Below are positions 25,522 to 36,586 of a DNA stretch of 64,000 bases, piece by piece. The stretch's first letter is position 1; every line of letters begins with the position of its first letter. The notes below the pieces were generated by a model that was given only the letters and a program-made list of their open reading frames with translations, was not told where the DNA came from and made no database searches. Source of the stretch: Vibrio pelagius (lineage in GTDB: Bacteria > Pseudomonadota > Gammaproteobacteria > Enterobacterales > Vibrionaceae); NCBI RefSeq assembly GCF_024347575.1, contig NZ_AP025505.1, positions 186,001 to 250,000 on the forward strand. Direction: 5' to 3'. The position numbers were made by a program, and so were the translations under genes.

Positions 25522-26571
25522 TCACATCGTAAAGACAGGCGACATGCCACTCTGTTGTCCGTTGAGAAGCAGAGTTCCGATAACGATTAGTAGCATTCCA
25601 CCAAACAGCTGCAAGTAATGGCCGGCAACTTTCCATGTTTCGCTACCGTTTTTATTACCTGCCGATAGATAACGTTTTACTAAGTGTTTTCCAGTAAGCG
25701 TCATTATGGCGATCAGCGAAGTGGTCAACGCGGTGCCGACAGCCATCGCCAACGCACTCAATACGCCCATCCAATACATACCAACAACATTGGCAAACAG
25801 CAGTACCATAACCGCACCAGTACACGGTCTTACGCCAATGGTCACAATAATCCCAGCATATTCTCGTAAGGTTGACGCTTTATTAATTGCCTCTGCGTCT
25901 GCTACATGTTGATGGCCACATCCACAGTCTGCGTGATGCGTATGAGCAGCTGGCTTTTGAATGCTTATCGAGTTTATGGTTGGTGCTTGCATTGTTAGCG
26001 GTGACTGTCCACTCGTCGCGAAGCCAGTAATGGCTTTCACTTTAAGTTTAGGTTTTCGCATAGTTTGATAGATGTTGCGCAGCGCTTTCCAACAGATCAA
26101 AGCACCAACAGCAGCAACCAAACCAAAACTCAATAAAACAAACATATTTGCTTTATCATTCACCACGCGCATTGATGCGTTGAAGCCCCAGATCAAAACA
26201 CTAACCAGCATTATCGCAACCAATGCCTGCAATAATGCAGAAACGACAGTAAGCACCAAACTCGCTTTAGCTTTTGTGGGATGGGTTGCTAAGTAAGTCG
26301 AAACAATCACTTTGCCGTGTCCAGGTCCCAGTGAATGAAGCATACCGTAAACAAAACTAAAACCAATTAAGTAACTCCCTGCAGCCCATGGTGAAGACTT
26401 TGCTTCATAGAGTAAATCAGCAAGTTGAGCGTTTACTTCTCTTTGCCACTGAATACTTGATAAAACCAAAGACGGCCACATTGTCCAAAGCTGGTAGAGA
26501 CCAACAATCACAAGTAGCGCTGCGCCGGCCCCGATCAGGCAGTGGTTTGTTTTAAATTGACTTTTCTGCAT
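25522..26571 (-). CDS. NicO/RcnA-family metal transporter
   Basis: 349 residues with about six to seven membrane segments. The family signature HSLGPGHGKVIVSTYLATHP is at about 81-100 and IGVRPCTGAVMVL at about 254-266. A histidine- and cysteine-rich cytoplasmic loop, HTHHADCGCGHQH, lies between. Families of this type move Ni2+ or Co2+, but here the upstream DUF1007 gene has a Zur-type palindrome, so zinc is the likelier cargo. It lies 40 bp after the DUF1007 gene in the same direction. Confidence 0.88.
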   Translation of the reverse strand: MQKSQFKTNHCLIGAGAALLVIVGLYQLWTMWPSLVLSSIQWQREVNAQLADLLYEAKSSPWAAGSYLIGFSFVYGMLHSLGPGHGKVIVSTYLATHPTKAKASLVLTVVSALLQALVAIMLVSVLIWGFNASMRVVNDKANMFVLLSFGLVAAVGALICWKALRNIYQTMRKPKLKVKAITGFATSGQSPLTMQAPTINSISIQKPAAHTHHADCGCGHQHVADAEAINKASTLREYAGIIVTIGVRPCTGAVMVLLFANVVGMYWMGVLSALAMAVGTALTTSLIAIMTLTGKHLVKRYLSAGNKNGSETWKVAGHYLQLFGGMLLIVIGTLLLNGQQSGMSPVFTM

Positions 26572-26611
26572 TGGATTAGAACCTATAATTCTTCATTTGT
26601 TACCAACAGCA

Positions 26612-27343
26612 TCACTGAGAATCGGTGACTGTTGCACAGTTAAGTTCGATGGATTGAGTAAATAGCTGACCTAACGTGTTATCAGGGTCAGCATCAACTG
26701 ACAACGACATCGCATAACTCATCTGCTCTGGCGTCGGGTTAGGTTCAACCAACTTAAGTGAGCACTGCCTTTCCAAATCAGGTGATAAACTGACGTCGCT
26801 CTTAGAGCTCCACGACATATCAACAAAATAGCTTGGATCAAAAATAAGTAATCGTAGGGCATCTCTCTTCACCGCCTTAGGCTTAGAGAGGGGCAGATCG
26901 AAAGTCATCACGAGTTTCGCTTTATCTCGCTCAAACTTAGCATTCTCGGCTATGGCGTATTTTATTGGCGTTTCACCATCATAGAAGTAAGTGAAGTAGT
27001 GCTCATACATCATGTTGTCTATCACAGATGACGCAAGCTTCTTAAAAGTCTCTTCTTCACTCTCTGCGGCTATGTCTTCACCATCGAGCATATACATAGA
27101 CGTCATGGCATCAAACGACCACTCCATCGATAGGCCAGTGATCATCCCATTCTCCCCTTCTATATGGGTTTTCATTTCGATCCAGGAGTGAGGGTGAGCT
27201 TGTAAGTTAGGAGTCACAAAGAGCAGTGCAAGAGAAGAGAAAGCCAATCTGTTAGGGCGAAGCTGCACCATACAATCGATGAGGCGAGACACAATGTGCA
27301 AAAAGGAATGGATAAATAGAAGTTGAGGTTTCATGGTGAACAT
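26612..27343 (-). CDS. DUF1007 periplasmic protein, metal transporter partner
   Basis: Up to 243 residues with a DUF1007 domain; the mature start reads AHPHSWIEMKTHIEGE. The hydrophobic segment LAFSSLALLFVTPNLQA just before it is a signal peptide. Starts at 27343, 27334 or 27271 are possible; the last gives a normal-length signal peptide. DUF1007 proteins are regularly paired with NicO transporters and are thought to bind metal. A perfect Zur-like palindrome sits 18 bp before the first start. Confidence 0.85.
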   Translation of the reverse strand: MFTMKPQLLFIHSFLHIVSRLIDCMVQLRPNRLAFSSLALLFVTPNLQAHPHSWIEMKTHIEGENGMITGLSMEWSFDAMTSMYMLDGEDIAAESEEETFKKLASSVIDNMMYEHYFTYFYDGETPIKYAIAENAKFERDKAKLVMTFDLPLSKPKAVKRDALRLLIFDPSYFVDMSWSSKSDVSLSPDLERQCSLKLVEPNPTPEQMSYAMSLSVDADPDNTLGQLFTQSIELNCATVTDSQ

Positions 27344-27361
27344 TTACGGCTTTTAGATGAT

Positions 27362-27374
27362 GTTATAATATAAC
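27362..27374. promoter_or_regulatory. Zur-type operator
   Basis: The perfect palindrome GTTATAATATAAC, flanked as ATGTTATAATATAACAAT, equals the core of the proteobacterial Zur consensus. It lies just upstream of the DUF1007-NicO operon, predicting repression when zinc is plentiful. Confidence 0.8.
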
Positions 27375-27449
27375 AATTATCGTGATGTTCACACCACTCA
27401 TTCTCATACGAAACTTAAAGCTATATAGCAAAGCTGTCTTTAACAGAAA

Positions 27450-27508
27450 GACCAAAACTAAAAAAGCCACCGATTTATCGTAATGTCAGATAAATCGGTG
27501 GCTTTTCG
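27450..27508. terminator. Long hairpin terminator
   Basis: An 18-bp perfect stem, AAAAGCCACCGATTTATC (27462-27479) and its complement (27489-27506). Read on the minus strand it follows the 135-residue gene and ends in TTTTTAGTTTTGG, a strong terminator. Confidence 0.85.
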
Positions 27509-27524
27509 AATAACCTAAACGAAA

Positions 27525-27932
27525 CTATCGCTTCTTACCCTGTTGTACTAATTTCTCATGCCATGCCGTACTTCCATCTCGCTTGCTCACTTCATATTCG
27601 GCGCAGAATTGAGAGATGGTCATATTGTTGTCTCCCGTCGCTAACTTGAGCGCCAGTTGAACTTGTTGCAGTTTACTCTGCAATCGCAAAATTTGCCCTG
27701 CATTTGGGCTCTTTTCTTTTGCATACTTTAGTGCTGCGTGCTTACGTTCTGCCGCACCTGCTCTTCGGTCTGCTTCGCCTAACAGAAACTTTAGCTGACC
27801 AATCGTTTTACCTTTTTTAAAAGCTGGTTCAAGCAGCTCTGCACATTCGTCGAAAGTTGGGTTTTCAACGTATGGATCTATTTTACGAGCTTGTTGGCGC
27901 ATCCACTCTAGCGCTAATTCTTCGTCTGACAT
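27525..27932 (-). CDS. Conserved hypothetical protein, 135 residues
   Basis: A soluble, charged, mostly helical protein, with no signal peptide or membrane segment. I do not recognise a named family. The middle is rich in A, K and E (GEADRRAGAAERKHAALKYA), and the end KLVQQGKKR is basic. It has its own strong terminator and a divergent neighbour, so it is a real single-gene unit. A nucleic-acid-linked role is only a guess from the charge. Confidence 0.7.
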   Translation of the reverse strand: MSDEELALEWMRQQARKIDPYVENPTFDECAELLEPAFKKGKTIGQLKFLLGEADRRAGAAERKHAALKYAKEKSPNAGQILRLQSKLQQVQLALKLATGDNNMTISQFCAEYEVSKRDGSTAWHEKLVQQGKKR

Positions 27933-28255
27933 CGTGAAACCTTGGCGAACAAAAGAGGCATATGATATCGCTCATTAAGGACAGGCTGCAACAGCAGATT
28001 CATACCAGGCCAGTAACCTCACGGACAGTTTCAAAGTTTCATTATGAAGTATAGTGACCACGTTTCTTTATCCACCTCTCTTTACAACTTTTAACCCAGT
28101 ATCCTTGCCTGACTCTTCAGTTTATGGCTCAATGGCCGCAAATATTTCATAACTCGTTACACAACGCGACGCATGAACACTTTACATCTGCTGCCATGCA
28201 ATCGAAACTTCTAATGAAGTAACTAGCAGCGATATAACCGAGTCAATACAGCATT
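27933..28255. other. Divergent intergenic region, no recognisable feature
   Basis: 323 bp between the minus-strand 135-residue gene and the plus-strand VC0807-like gene. No convincing ORF, hairpin or known operator was seen; it should hold both promoters. Confidence 0.5.
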
Positions 28256-28951
28256 ATGAACAACACGACCGAAAAAAAGTCGAATCCCCTATTCGAGATC
28301 CTTTTTAACGTATTTATTCCATCTTTCATCTTGATGAAGTTTAGTGGCGAAGAACACTTAGGCACCGCAATGGCGCTAGTTGTTGCCTTGCTATTCCCTG
28401 TCATTTACGGTGGTATGGATCTTATCCGTAACAAGAAATTCAATTTCATCGCAGCGCTTGGTTTCATTAGCGTTTTATTAACGGGGGGGATTGGCCTACT
28501 TGAGCTAGACACTCGTTGGTTAGCACTTAAAGAAGCCTTGATCCCGGGGCTTATCGGCTTAGCAGTCTTGGGCTCAACATTTACTCGTTACCCATTGATG
28601 CAAAAAATGCTTCTTAACGACAGCGTGCTTAACCTACCGCTCATCAATGAACGTCTTGAAGCCAACGGCAAAAAAGAAGCCTTTGATCGTTGCTTAATGT
28701 CTTCAAACTACCTATTCGCAAGTACGTTCGCTTTCTCTTCAGCAATGAACTACTTCTTAGCAACGTGGATTGTAACTAGCCCTGCTGGCACAGCAGCGTT
28801 TAATGAAGAGCTAGGCAAACTCACTCTTTACAGCTACCCAGCGATTGCCATCCCAAGCATGCTGATGATGTTTGGTATTTTTTACTACATCTGGCGTCAA
28901 GTGCGCGCAATGACTCACTTAGAGACCGAGCAAATTTTTCACACTAAGTAA
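28256..28951 (+). CDS. VC0807-family multi-pass membrane protein
   Basis: 231 residues with about six membrane segments (for example ALVVALLFPVIYGGMDLI, LIPGLIGLAVLGSTF) and a charged N-terminus. The pattern fits the VC0807-type integral membrane proteins found across Vibrio and other proteobacteria, of unknown function. It is a single gene followed by a strong terminator. Confidence 0.78.
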   Translation: MNNTTEKKSNPLFEILFNVFIPSFILMKFSGEEHLGTAMALVVALLFPVIYGGMDLIRNKKFNFIAALGFISVLLTGGIGLLELDTRWLALKEALIPGLIGLAVLGSTFTRYPLMQKMLLNDSVLNLPLINERLEANGKKEAFDRCLMSSNYLFASTFAFSSAMNYFLATWIVTSPAGTAAFNEELGKLTLYSYPAIAIPSMLMMFGIFYYIWRQVRAMTHLETEQIFHTK

Positions 28952-28971
28952 CGGTTTAATTTAAACAACAT

Positions 28972-29010
28972 AACGCCTCAAACGGAACAATTCGTTTGAG
29001 GCGTTTTTTT
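28972..29010 (+). terminator. Terminator after the VC0807-like gene
   Basis: A 13-bp perfect stem AACGCCTCAAACG (28972-28984) and CGTTTGAGGCGTT (28993-29005) with an 8-nt loop and seven T. Confidence 0.92.
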
Positions 29011-29062
29011 ATCTTAGTTAAACAACCCAACTCACCTGCCCACCACCCTTCACAACAGATCA

Positions 29063-29099
29063 ATAGGATTTTTCTATCAAAGAAATAGAAATAAGTGAT
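29063..29099 (+). promoter_or_regulatory. OxyR-type binding site upstream of katG
   Basis: ATAG-N7-CTAT-N7-ATAG-N7-TGAT: three of the four elements of the OxyR consensus ATAG-N7-CTAT-N7-ATAG-N7-CTAT are perfect and all spacings are exact. It lies about 175 bp before the katG start. Confidence 0.75.
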
Positions 29100-29248
29100 C
29101 TGCTTTTTTGCCGTTTTGATGCCATTCTTAATGTATAGACATATAACCATAATTATCTTATGGTTATATTTAATTAATAATACAAATACCTCAAACTGGA
29201 TAGATAACCCCCTTTCACGAATCGAGTTTAAGGTTGGTTATTTATTAA

Positions 29249-31474
<2,226 letters not shown>

Positions 31475-31547
31475 GGTTTAGGCTCAGAAAGACAAAGGGC
31501 AGTGAAACACCTGCCCCTTTCGTAAACAAATCCTTAAACAACAGTAA

Positions 31548-31625
31548 ACTGCCCCCGATAGTGGTACACCAACTATTGGGGGTCTTTTTATGTCCAAATA
31601 TAGCCGAGCATTTAACAATTTTTAT
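31548..31625 (+). mobile_element. Probable relic of an insertion sequence end
   Basis: CTGCCCCCGATAGTGGTACA followed by an ATG and the short frame MSKYSRAFNNF looks like the left end and first codons of an IS3-type orfA (MSKYS-type starts). The frame stops after 14 codons, and no transposase body or right end follows. The call rests on pattern memory only. Confidence 0.35.
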
Positions 31626-31691
31626 GATGTATGAGCGGATCATCGAAGCAATGAAAAAGGAGATTATTGAGCAGTAAATACTTCTCGCATT

Positions 31692-31721
31692 AAAAAAGGC
31701 CAACCTAGCTAGTTGTTGGCC
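31692..31721 (-). terminator. Terminator of the chromate transporter operon
   Basis: GGCCAAC (31698-31704) and GTTGGCC (31715-31721) with a 10-nt loop, followed on the minus strand by six T. Confidence 0.75.
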
Positions 31722-31771
31722 TACTTAAAGTTACCCACCTATTTTAGGGCGGGATAATGTGGATCGTGGCA

Positions 31772-32302
31772 TCAACCTAAAACTAACGCTCCATATACTA
31801 AACCCGCACTGATTACCCAAGTTGGATGAAGCTTTAGTTTCTCTAAGGCAACGGCTGCAAAGACAAACAACAAAACAAAATGACCAATCCCGGCCTCTAC
31901 GCCAGACATCACAAGCTTGTAGCTAAGAATAACCATCAGTGCTGCGATAACAGGTAGTACCCACGCACTCAAGGCTTTAACTTTTGGAGAATTACGATAC
32001 TTAAACAAAATACTCATAGCAACGACCATAATAAGAATGGTTGGCGCTGCTGTGGCAAATACCGCAATAAACGCACCCAAAGAGCCACCAACTTCATAGC
32101 CAATATAACCTGCCATCTTAGTCGCAATTGGGCTTGGCAGTGCATTACCTAACGCCAACACTTCTGCGAAACGCGTTGCATCCATCCACCCATAATGACC
32201 CACTACTTGGGCCTCAATCAAAGGGATGATCGCAGGACCGCCACCATAGCCGACAATGTTTGGAATAAAGAAAGCTAAAAAGATATCAATATAAACCTGC
32301 AT
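31772..32302 (-). CDS. Half-size chromate (CHR family) transporter, second subunit
   Basis: 176 residues, about five to six membrane segments, one CHR domain with FFIPNIVGYGGGPAIIPLIE at the N-terminus and NALPSPIATKMAGYIGYEVGG. Half-size CHR proteins work in pairs as membrane transporters of chromate or another oxyanion. It lies 2 bp after the partner gene. The physiological substrate is not known from sequence. Confidence 0.9.
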   Translation of the reverse strand: MQVYIDIFLAFFIPNIVGYGGGPAIIPLIEAQVVGHYGWMDATRFAEVLALGNALPSPIATKMAGYIGYEVGGSLGAFIAVFATAAPTILIMVVAMSILFKYRNSPKVKALSAWVLPVIAALMVILSYKLVMSGVEAGIGHFVLLFVFAAVALEKLKLHPTWVISAGLVYGALVLG

Positions 32303-32304
32303 AA

Positions 32305-32874
32305 TTATCCCTTCTGCTTAGTAGTTTCTAGTTCGGCCTTCTTTTTTGGCTTCACCAAGACAGCAATCAAGACTGCCGCCACAATAAGACCAGGGTGAAC
32401 ACCCAAGCCTAGAATAAGCCCCAATGAACCTAGCGCTAATGTACCCGTTGCCATAGCACCAACGGCTTTATGTCCTTTAAGAAAAAAGTCGTAACACAGC
32501 TTTGTCATCATCCAAGCTACGATTGGCACCACACCTTGTGCCATACCCGCAACCCAAGGAGTGTCACGATATTCGTTTAGTAAGCCAAGTCCCGCAATCA
32601 TCACGATTATCAACGGAACAATAGTCGCCACAACGGCATTGATACAGCCAACAACCCCACCGACTTTGTAGCCTATATAGCCGGCCATCTTGGTCGCGAT
32701 AGGACCAGGGAGTGTATTGCCAATCGCGAGCACGTTGGAAAACTCATCGTCTTCCATCCATTTGTAGTTATCAACCACTTCTTTGTGGACCAACGGAATC
32801 ATGGTCGGGCCGCCACCAAAGCCAAATACGCCAATGCGGAAAAAGGCATTAAACAAATCAATTTGTGTTTTCAT
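32305..32874 (-). CDS. Half-size chromate (CHR family) transporter, first subunit
   Basis: 189 residues with one CHR domain (IGVFGFGGGPTMIPLVHKEVV, then LPGPIATKMAGYIGYKVGG) and a basic C-terminal tail KPKKKAELETTKQKG. It is the partner of the next gene, and the pair probably forms an antiparallel heterodimer. It follows a broken gamma-glutamyltransferase-like gene by 8 bp and is divergent from an FCD-type GntR gene, its probable regulator. Confidence 0.9.
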   Translation of the reverse strand: MKTQIDLFNAFFRIGVFGFGGGPTMIPLVHKEVVDNYKWMEDDEFSNVLAIGNTLPGPIATKMAGYIGYKVGGVVGCINAVVATIVPLIIVMIAGLGLLNEYRDTPWVAGMAQGVVPIVAWMMTKLCYDFFLKGHKAVGAMATGTLALGSLGLILGLGVHPGLIVAAVLIAVLVKPKKKAELETTKQKG

Positions 32875-32882
32875 GATTGCCT

Positions 32883-33092
32883 CTAGAATGCTGCAATTGA
32901 GCCGTCAGTACGTGCTTCTGTGCCACCGCACAATACGCCTGTCTGAGGGTCTTTTACGATAATCTGACCACGTCCGTAAGTGGTGTAATCCGACTTACGG
33001 ATTAGACCACCTGTCTTTTGTGACAAAGCATCAATATTATGTACTTTTTTAAAATAATCGATTATTTTAACATTGTGCAACAAATTAATCAC
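32883..33092 (-). pseudogene. C-terminal remnant of a gamma-glutamyltransferase-family gene
   Basis: The 69-codon frame contains HNIDALSQKTGG and YGRGQIIVKDPQTGVLCGG, followed by TEARTDGSIAAF, the typical C-terminal end of gamma-glutamyltranspeptidase-like proteins (usually over 500 residues). Nothing of the N-terminal nucleophile region is present upstream, where the GntR operator and gene begin. It is probably an internal deletion that fused the promoter region to the last part of the gene. Transcription may still run through it into the chromate transporter pair. Confidence 0.6.
33049..33070. promoter_or_regulatory. Perfect 22-bp palindrome, candidate GntR/FCD operator
   Basis: The half-site TTAAAATAATC is followed directly by its exact complement, centred on CGAT. 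It lies 67 bp before the GntR start and upstream of the remnant and chromate transporter genes. The position suits autoregulation and control of the divergent operon. Confidence 0.6.
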
Positions 33093-33137
33093 ACACCAAT
33101 GATCTAGTCAATAACAAATGTTAAAAGGGACTTACCA

Positions 33138-33800
33138 TTGACACAGACTAAAAGTTCGATAATTTATCAGAAAATAAAACAAGATCTCTCAGAGGGTCGG
33201 CTACCCTCAGGTGAAAAGCTAAAAATATCTAAGCTCAAAGAAGATTATGATGTTAGTTTAACTCCCTTAAGGGAAGCATTAAGTCAATTAGCAGCGCAGG
33301 GGTTATTGGATCAAGAGACTAATAAAGGCTTTTCAGTCCCTAAGTTGAGCTATAGCGATATTCTCGATATCAAACAAACTCGTATATTGATTGAGACGGC
33401 TGCATTGGAGTTATCTCTAAAGAATGGTGACATGGAATGGGAAGCGAGCTTGGTTGCTGCACACCATAAACTTGAGCGATTAAGTCTTTCAGTAAAAGAT
33501 CTAGAGGCGTGGAGCCAAGCTCACGAAAATTTTCATTCAATTTTGCTCTCAGGCAGTGATTCCAAGTATCTGATTCAATTTTCAACACGGCTGAACCTAG
33601 CACTCGATAAATATCGTTGTATTGCGGAACCTAACCCAGAGATCCGCCAAAAGCTTGATGAGCAGCACAGTGAGCTATTACAACTTGCGCTTGATCGAAA
33701 TATCAGCCAAGCGATTGAAACTCTCACCTCGCATATCGACCTCTCTTGCCAATCCGCTATCGAGCTATTAAAAAATAGAGATAAAGAAAACATTCTTTAA
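33138..33800 (+). CDS. GntR-family regulator, FCD (FadR) subfamily
   Basis: 220 residues: N-terminal winged HTH (LPSGEKLKISKLKEDYDVSL, TPLREALSQLAAQGL) and a helical FCD ligand-binding domain with the metal-type histidines in HENFHSILL and LTSHIDLSC. It starts at a TTG at 33138, supported by AAGGGA seven bases upstream. It is divergent from the broken transferase and chromate transporter genes, which it probably regulates. Confidence 0.88.
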   Translation: MTQTKSSIIYQKIKQDLSEGRLPSGEKLKISKLKEDYDVSLTPLREALSQLAAQGLLDQETNKGFSVPKLSYSDILDIKQTRILIETAALELSLKNGDMEWEASLVAAHHKLERLSLSVKDLEAWSQAHENFHSILLSGSDSKYLIQFSTRLNLALDKYRCIAEPNPEIRQKLDEQHSELLQLALDRNISQAIETLTSHIDLSCQSAIELLKNRDKENIL

Positions 33801-33884
33801 ACATCTAAAATTTAATAGCTAGAAGTCGCTATCTCTTAACCACCAGCCTGGCAGTTCTAAGGTCTTGGTAAGTTCATACGCTTC

Positions 33885-33913
33885 AAGGATGGTTTATAAC
33901 CTAAACCATCCTT
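33885..33913. terminator. Hairpin between convergent genes
   Basis: AAGGATGGTTTA (33885-33896) and TAAACCATCCTT (33902-33913) form a 12-bp perfect stem with a 5-nt loop. T runs on either side are weak. Confidence 0.6.
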
Positions 33914-33963
33914 GCTATTACGTTTTTATTAAACTCTTTTACTTTTCTCTCTAATAGCGCTAA

Positions 33964-36273
33964 CTAATCAAAGGACATCTTCGGCGAGTCAAATACCGTT
34001 ATCTCCGGCAAGTCGCCTTCAAATTTCGCTATATTGACCAACGCGCTGTGGGCGGCAGTACTTTGTGACAGCTTCGATGTGCGTTTATCGTGAGTGAGAA
34101 CATTCGGATTACCATGCTTATCAAGGCTGCCTTTTTCACTTGGATTCATCGGATCATACCATGAACCAGTACACAGATATATGGTTCTTTCTCGAATATC
34201 TTCAGTCACAACCGCACCCGCTAGGCAGGCACCTCGTTCATTGAAGACTTTAACGATATCGCCGTCTTCAATGCCTCGAGCCTTCGCATCTACCGGATTG
34301 ATCATCACTGGCTCACGCCCTTTAATCTTAGCATTTCGGCTGTAACTACCTGAGTCGAGTTGGCTATGCAGCTTAGTTTTCGGCTGTCCTGAAATCATAT
34401 GAAGCGGGAAGGTTTCCGCTTGTTTGGATTTCAACCATTCTGTCGGAGGTAACCAGGTAAACTGCCCTGGACAATCATCGTATCCAAACGAAGCAATACG
34501 TTCACTGTAAAGTTCGATCTTACCGCTTGGTGTCGTCAATGGATGCAAATCTGGATCTTGCCTAAAGTCTGCAAGCAATACAGTGTCTGGGTTCGGATCC
34601 GCAAATTCAATAACGTCCCCATTCAAAAACGTTTCAAAATCGGGAAGTTCAACGCCTAAGTTTTTCGATTCAGGGATAAGCTTTTGCCACATGCTCTCAA
34701 GCCATTGACGTGAGGTCTTGTTTTGCGTGAAGTCCTCTTCAATATCTAAGCGCTTTGCTATCTCTGTGAAAATATCAAACTCGTCACGAGCTTCGCCAAC
34801 CGGCTCAACGACTCTAGGCATAGGGATCAAGCTATTGTCACGAGAGCCAGCACCGATATCTTCTCGTTCGAGTGTTGTTGTTACAGGTAATACAATGTCG
34901 GCAAATCTTGCTGTTGATGTCCAGTTAATTTCATTAACAATAATAGTTTCTGGCTGTTGGAATGCCTCTATCAAGCGGTTAATGTCTTGATGGTGGTGGA
35001 ATGGGTTGCCGCCGGCCCACCAAACCATACGAATGTCCGGATAAGTGAGATCCATACCGTTGTATTGGTATTCAGCCCCAGGGTTGAGCAACATGTCAGA
35101 GACACACGCCACCGGAATAAACGCGTCAACGTCGTTTTTGCGTTGTGGAAATGCTGGCCAGCGAATAGGACGATGCATCAGTCCAATCCCACCATCAGAA
35201 CCGTATGCAATAGCGTAGCCACCACCAGGTAAGCCAATTTGGCCAAGCATAGAAGCTAGGGTGATCGTTCCCCAAAGCGTCTGTTCGCCATGCTCCGTTC
35301 TTTGAACCCCTGCTGCGGTACAGATAAAGGTGCGTGACTTTGCCATCTGGCGAGCAAGCTGTTTAATGCGTTCAGCTGGAATCTCCGATAAAGCACTCGC
35401 CCACTCTGCCGTTTTAGCGATGCCGTCTTTCTCACCAAGCAGATAAGCCTTAACTTCGTCAAACCCAACCGTGTATTTGTCGAGGAATGCGCTGTCATGA
35501 AGGTCTTCAACAAGTAAGGTATGTGCAAGTCCAAGCATGATCGCGGAATCAGATCCCGGTACTGCAGCCAGCCATTCTGCTTCAATTTCTGCCGGAGAAT
35601 CTGAACGACACGGATTGATGTCGATAAACTCCACACCCGCTTTGCGACATGCCAGTAGCTCGTCTTTCAATCGGTGACGTGTACAACCGCCAGGAGACAC
35701 TTGAGCGCTCTTAAGTGGTACCCCACCAAACATAACGACCAACTCCCCCTCTTTGGCGATCGTAGACCAGCGAGTTGCAGTCGATGTCATTTTGTTAAAG
35801 TCACCGACAATATGTGGCAACAGGATAAGTGCCGTGTTGTAGCTGTAGTTACCTTCACTACTTACAAATCCACCAGCGCAGGTTAAGAATCGTTTAAGCT
35901 GACTTTGTGCATGATGAAAGCGACCCGCACTGCCCCAACCATAAGAGCCGCCGAATATCGCTTCGTTACCGTGCTCATTACGAGTGGACTTAACCGCTTT
36001 ACTGATGAGGCCGAAGGCTGTTTCCCAAGAAACCTCGACAAAAGGCTCTTGACCCCTTGTGTTATTTTTGTGCTGTGGACCATTCTCAAGATAGCTTTTA
36101 CGAACAGCCGGTTTCTTTATTCTGGCTGAGCCATAAAGAGAGCTATGCATATTGTCATTGATAGGAGAAGGATCCGTATCAAGTGGATGTGCACTGACGC
36201 GAACTAATTTGCCGTCCTTGACCTCTGCAATCCCTGCCCCCCAGTGACTGGAGGTTGTGTACTTTTTCGTCAT
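33964..36273 (-). CDS. Molybdopterin oxidoreductase of the BisC/TorZ/DmsA type
   Basis: 769 residues, one polypeptide of the DMSO reductase family. The start (SSHWGAGIAEVKDGKLV) lacks both a twin-arginine signal and the N-terminal [4Fe-4S] cysteines, as in cytoplasmic biotin sulfoxide reductase BisC. GNYSYNTALILLPHIVG carries the serine expected to bind molybdenum. Later stretches such as RMVWWAGGNPFHHHQDINRL and MISGQPKTKLHSQLDSG are typical of BisC/TorA. Likely role: reduction of methionine- or biotin-type sulfoxides or of N-oxides in the cytoplasm. No partner subunit genes lie nearby. Confidence 0.85.
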   Translation of the reverse strand: MTKKYTTSSHWGAGIAEVKDGKLVRVSAHPLDTDPSPINDNMHSSLYGSARIKKPAVRKSYLENGPQHKNNTRGQEPFVEVSWETAFGLISKAVKSTRNEHGNEAIFGGSYGWGSAGRFHHAQSQLKRFLTCAGGFVSSEGNYSYNTALILLPHIVGDFNKMTSTATRWSTIAKEGELVVMFGGVPLKSAQVSPGGCTRHRLKDELLACRKAGVEFIDINPCRSDSPAEIEAEWLAAVPGSDSAIMLGLAHTLLVEDLHDSAFLDKYTVGFDEVKAYLLGEKDGIAKTAEWASALSEIPAERIKQLARQMAKSRTFICTAAGVQRTEHGEQTLWGTITLASMLGQIGLPGGGYAIAYGSDGGIGLMHRPIRWPAFPQRKNDVDAFIPVACVSDMLLNPGAEYQYNGMDLTYPDIRMVWWAGGNPFHHHQDINRLIEAFQQPETIIVNEINWTSTARFADIVLPVTTTLEREDIGAGSRDNSLIPMPRVVEPVGEARDEFDIFTEIAKRLDIEEDFTQNKTSRQWLESMWQKLIPESKNLGVELPDFETFLNGDVIEFADPNPDTVLLADFRQDPDLHPLTTPSGKIELYSERIASFGYDDCPGQFTWLPPTEWLKSKQAETFPLHMISGQPKTKLHSQLDSGSYSRNAKIKGREPVMINPVDAKARGIEDGDIVKVFNERGACLAGAVVTEDIRERTIYLCTGSWYDPMNPSEKGSLDKHGNPNVLTHDKRTSKLSQSTAAHSALVNIAKFEGDLPEITVFDSPKMSFD

Positions 36274-36586
36274 ATTGTTACTTAGTTAAGTGATAAGAAC
36301 GTCGCTTCACCAATGTGGTGGCGAACAACGCTTGTCATAGATGCCTAGCAAAAGGCTTTGGCTGAAAGTGTACCCTTGTGAAACACGATTGTTCCAGACC
36401 TCATTCAGGATATTTAAGAATACATTATTACCAACAGACCATTGAGTAAAGATAAGACCCAAGCAAGGTGTTTTTAATTACAACGGTGCTTCGTTTTCTT
36501 TGAGCCTACAGGCACTAAGAGACACACACCTGATCTTAACTACGAAATGAAACGTAACTGGTTGCCTAAAAAGGGAAGAAAATTCT
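36274..36586. other. Divergent intergenic region
   Basis: 313 bp between the molybdoenzyme gene and folK. A small palindrome CACCA-ATG-TGGTG (36308-36320) near the molybdoenzyme start could be an operator; nothing else is recognisable. Confidence 0.4.

Noticed and set aside
28951..28970. ACGGTTTAATTTAAAC resembling a KdgR box
   Set aside because: It lies after a stop codon just before a terminator, so it has no promoter to control and is probably chance.
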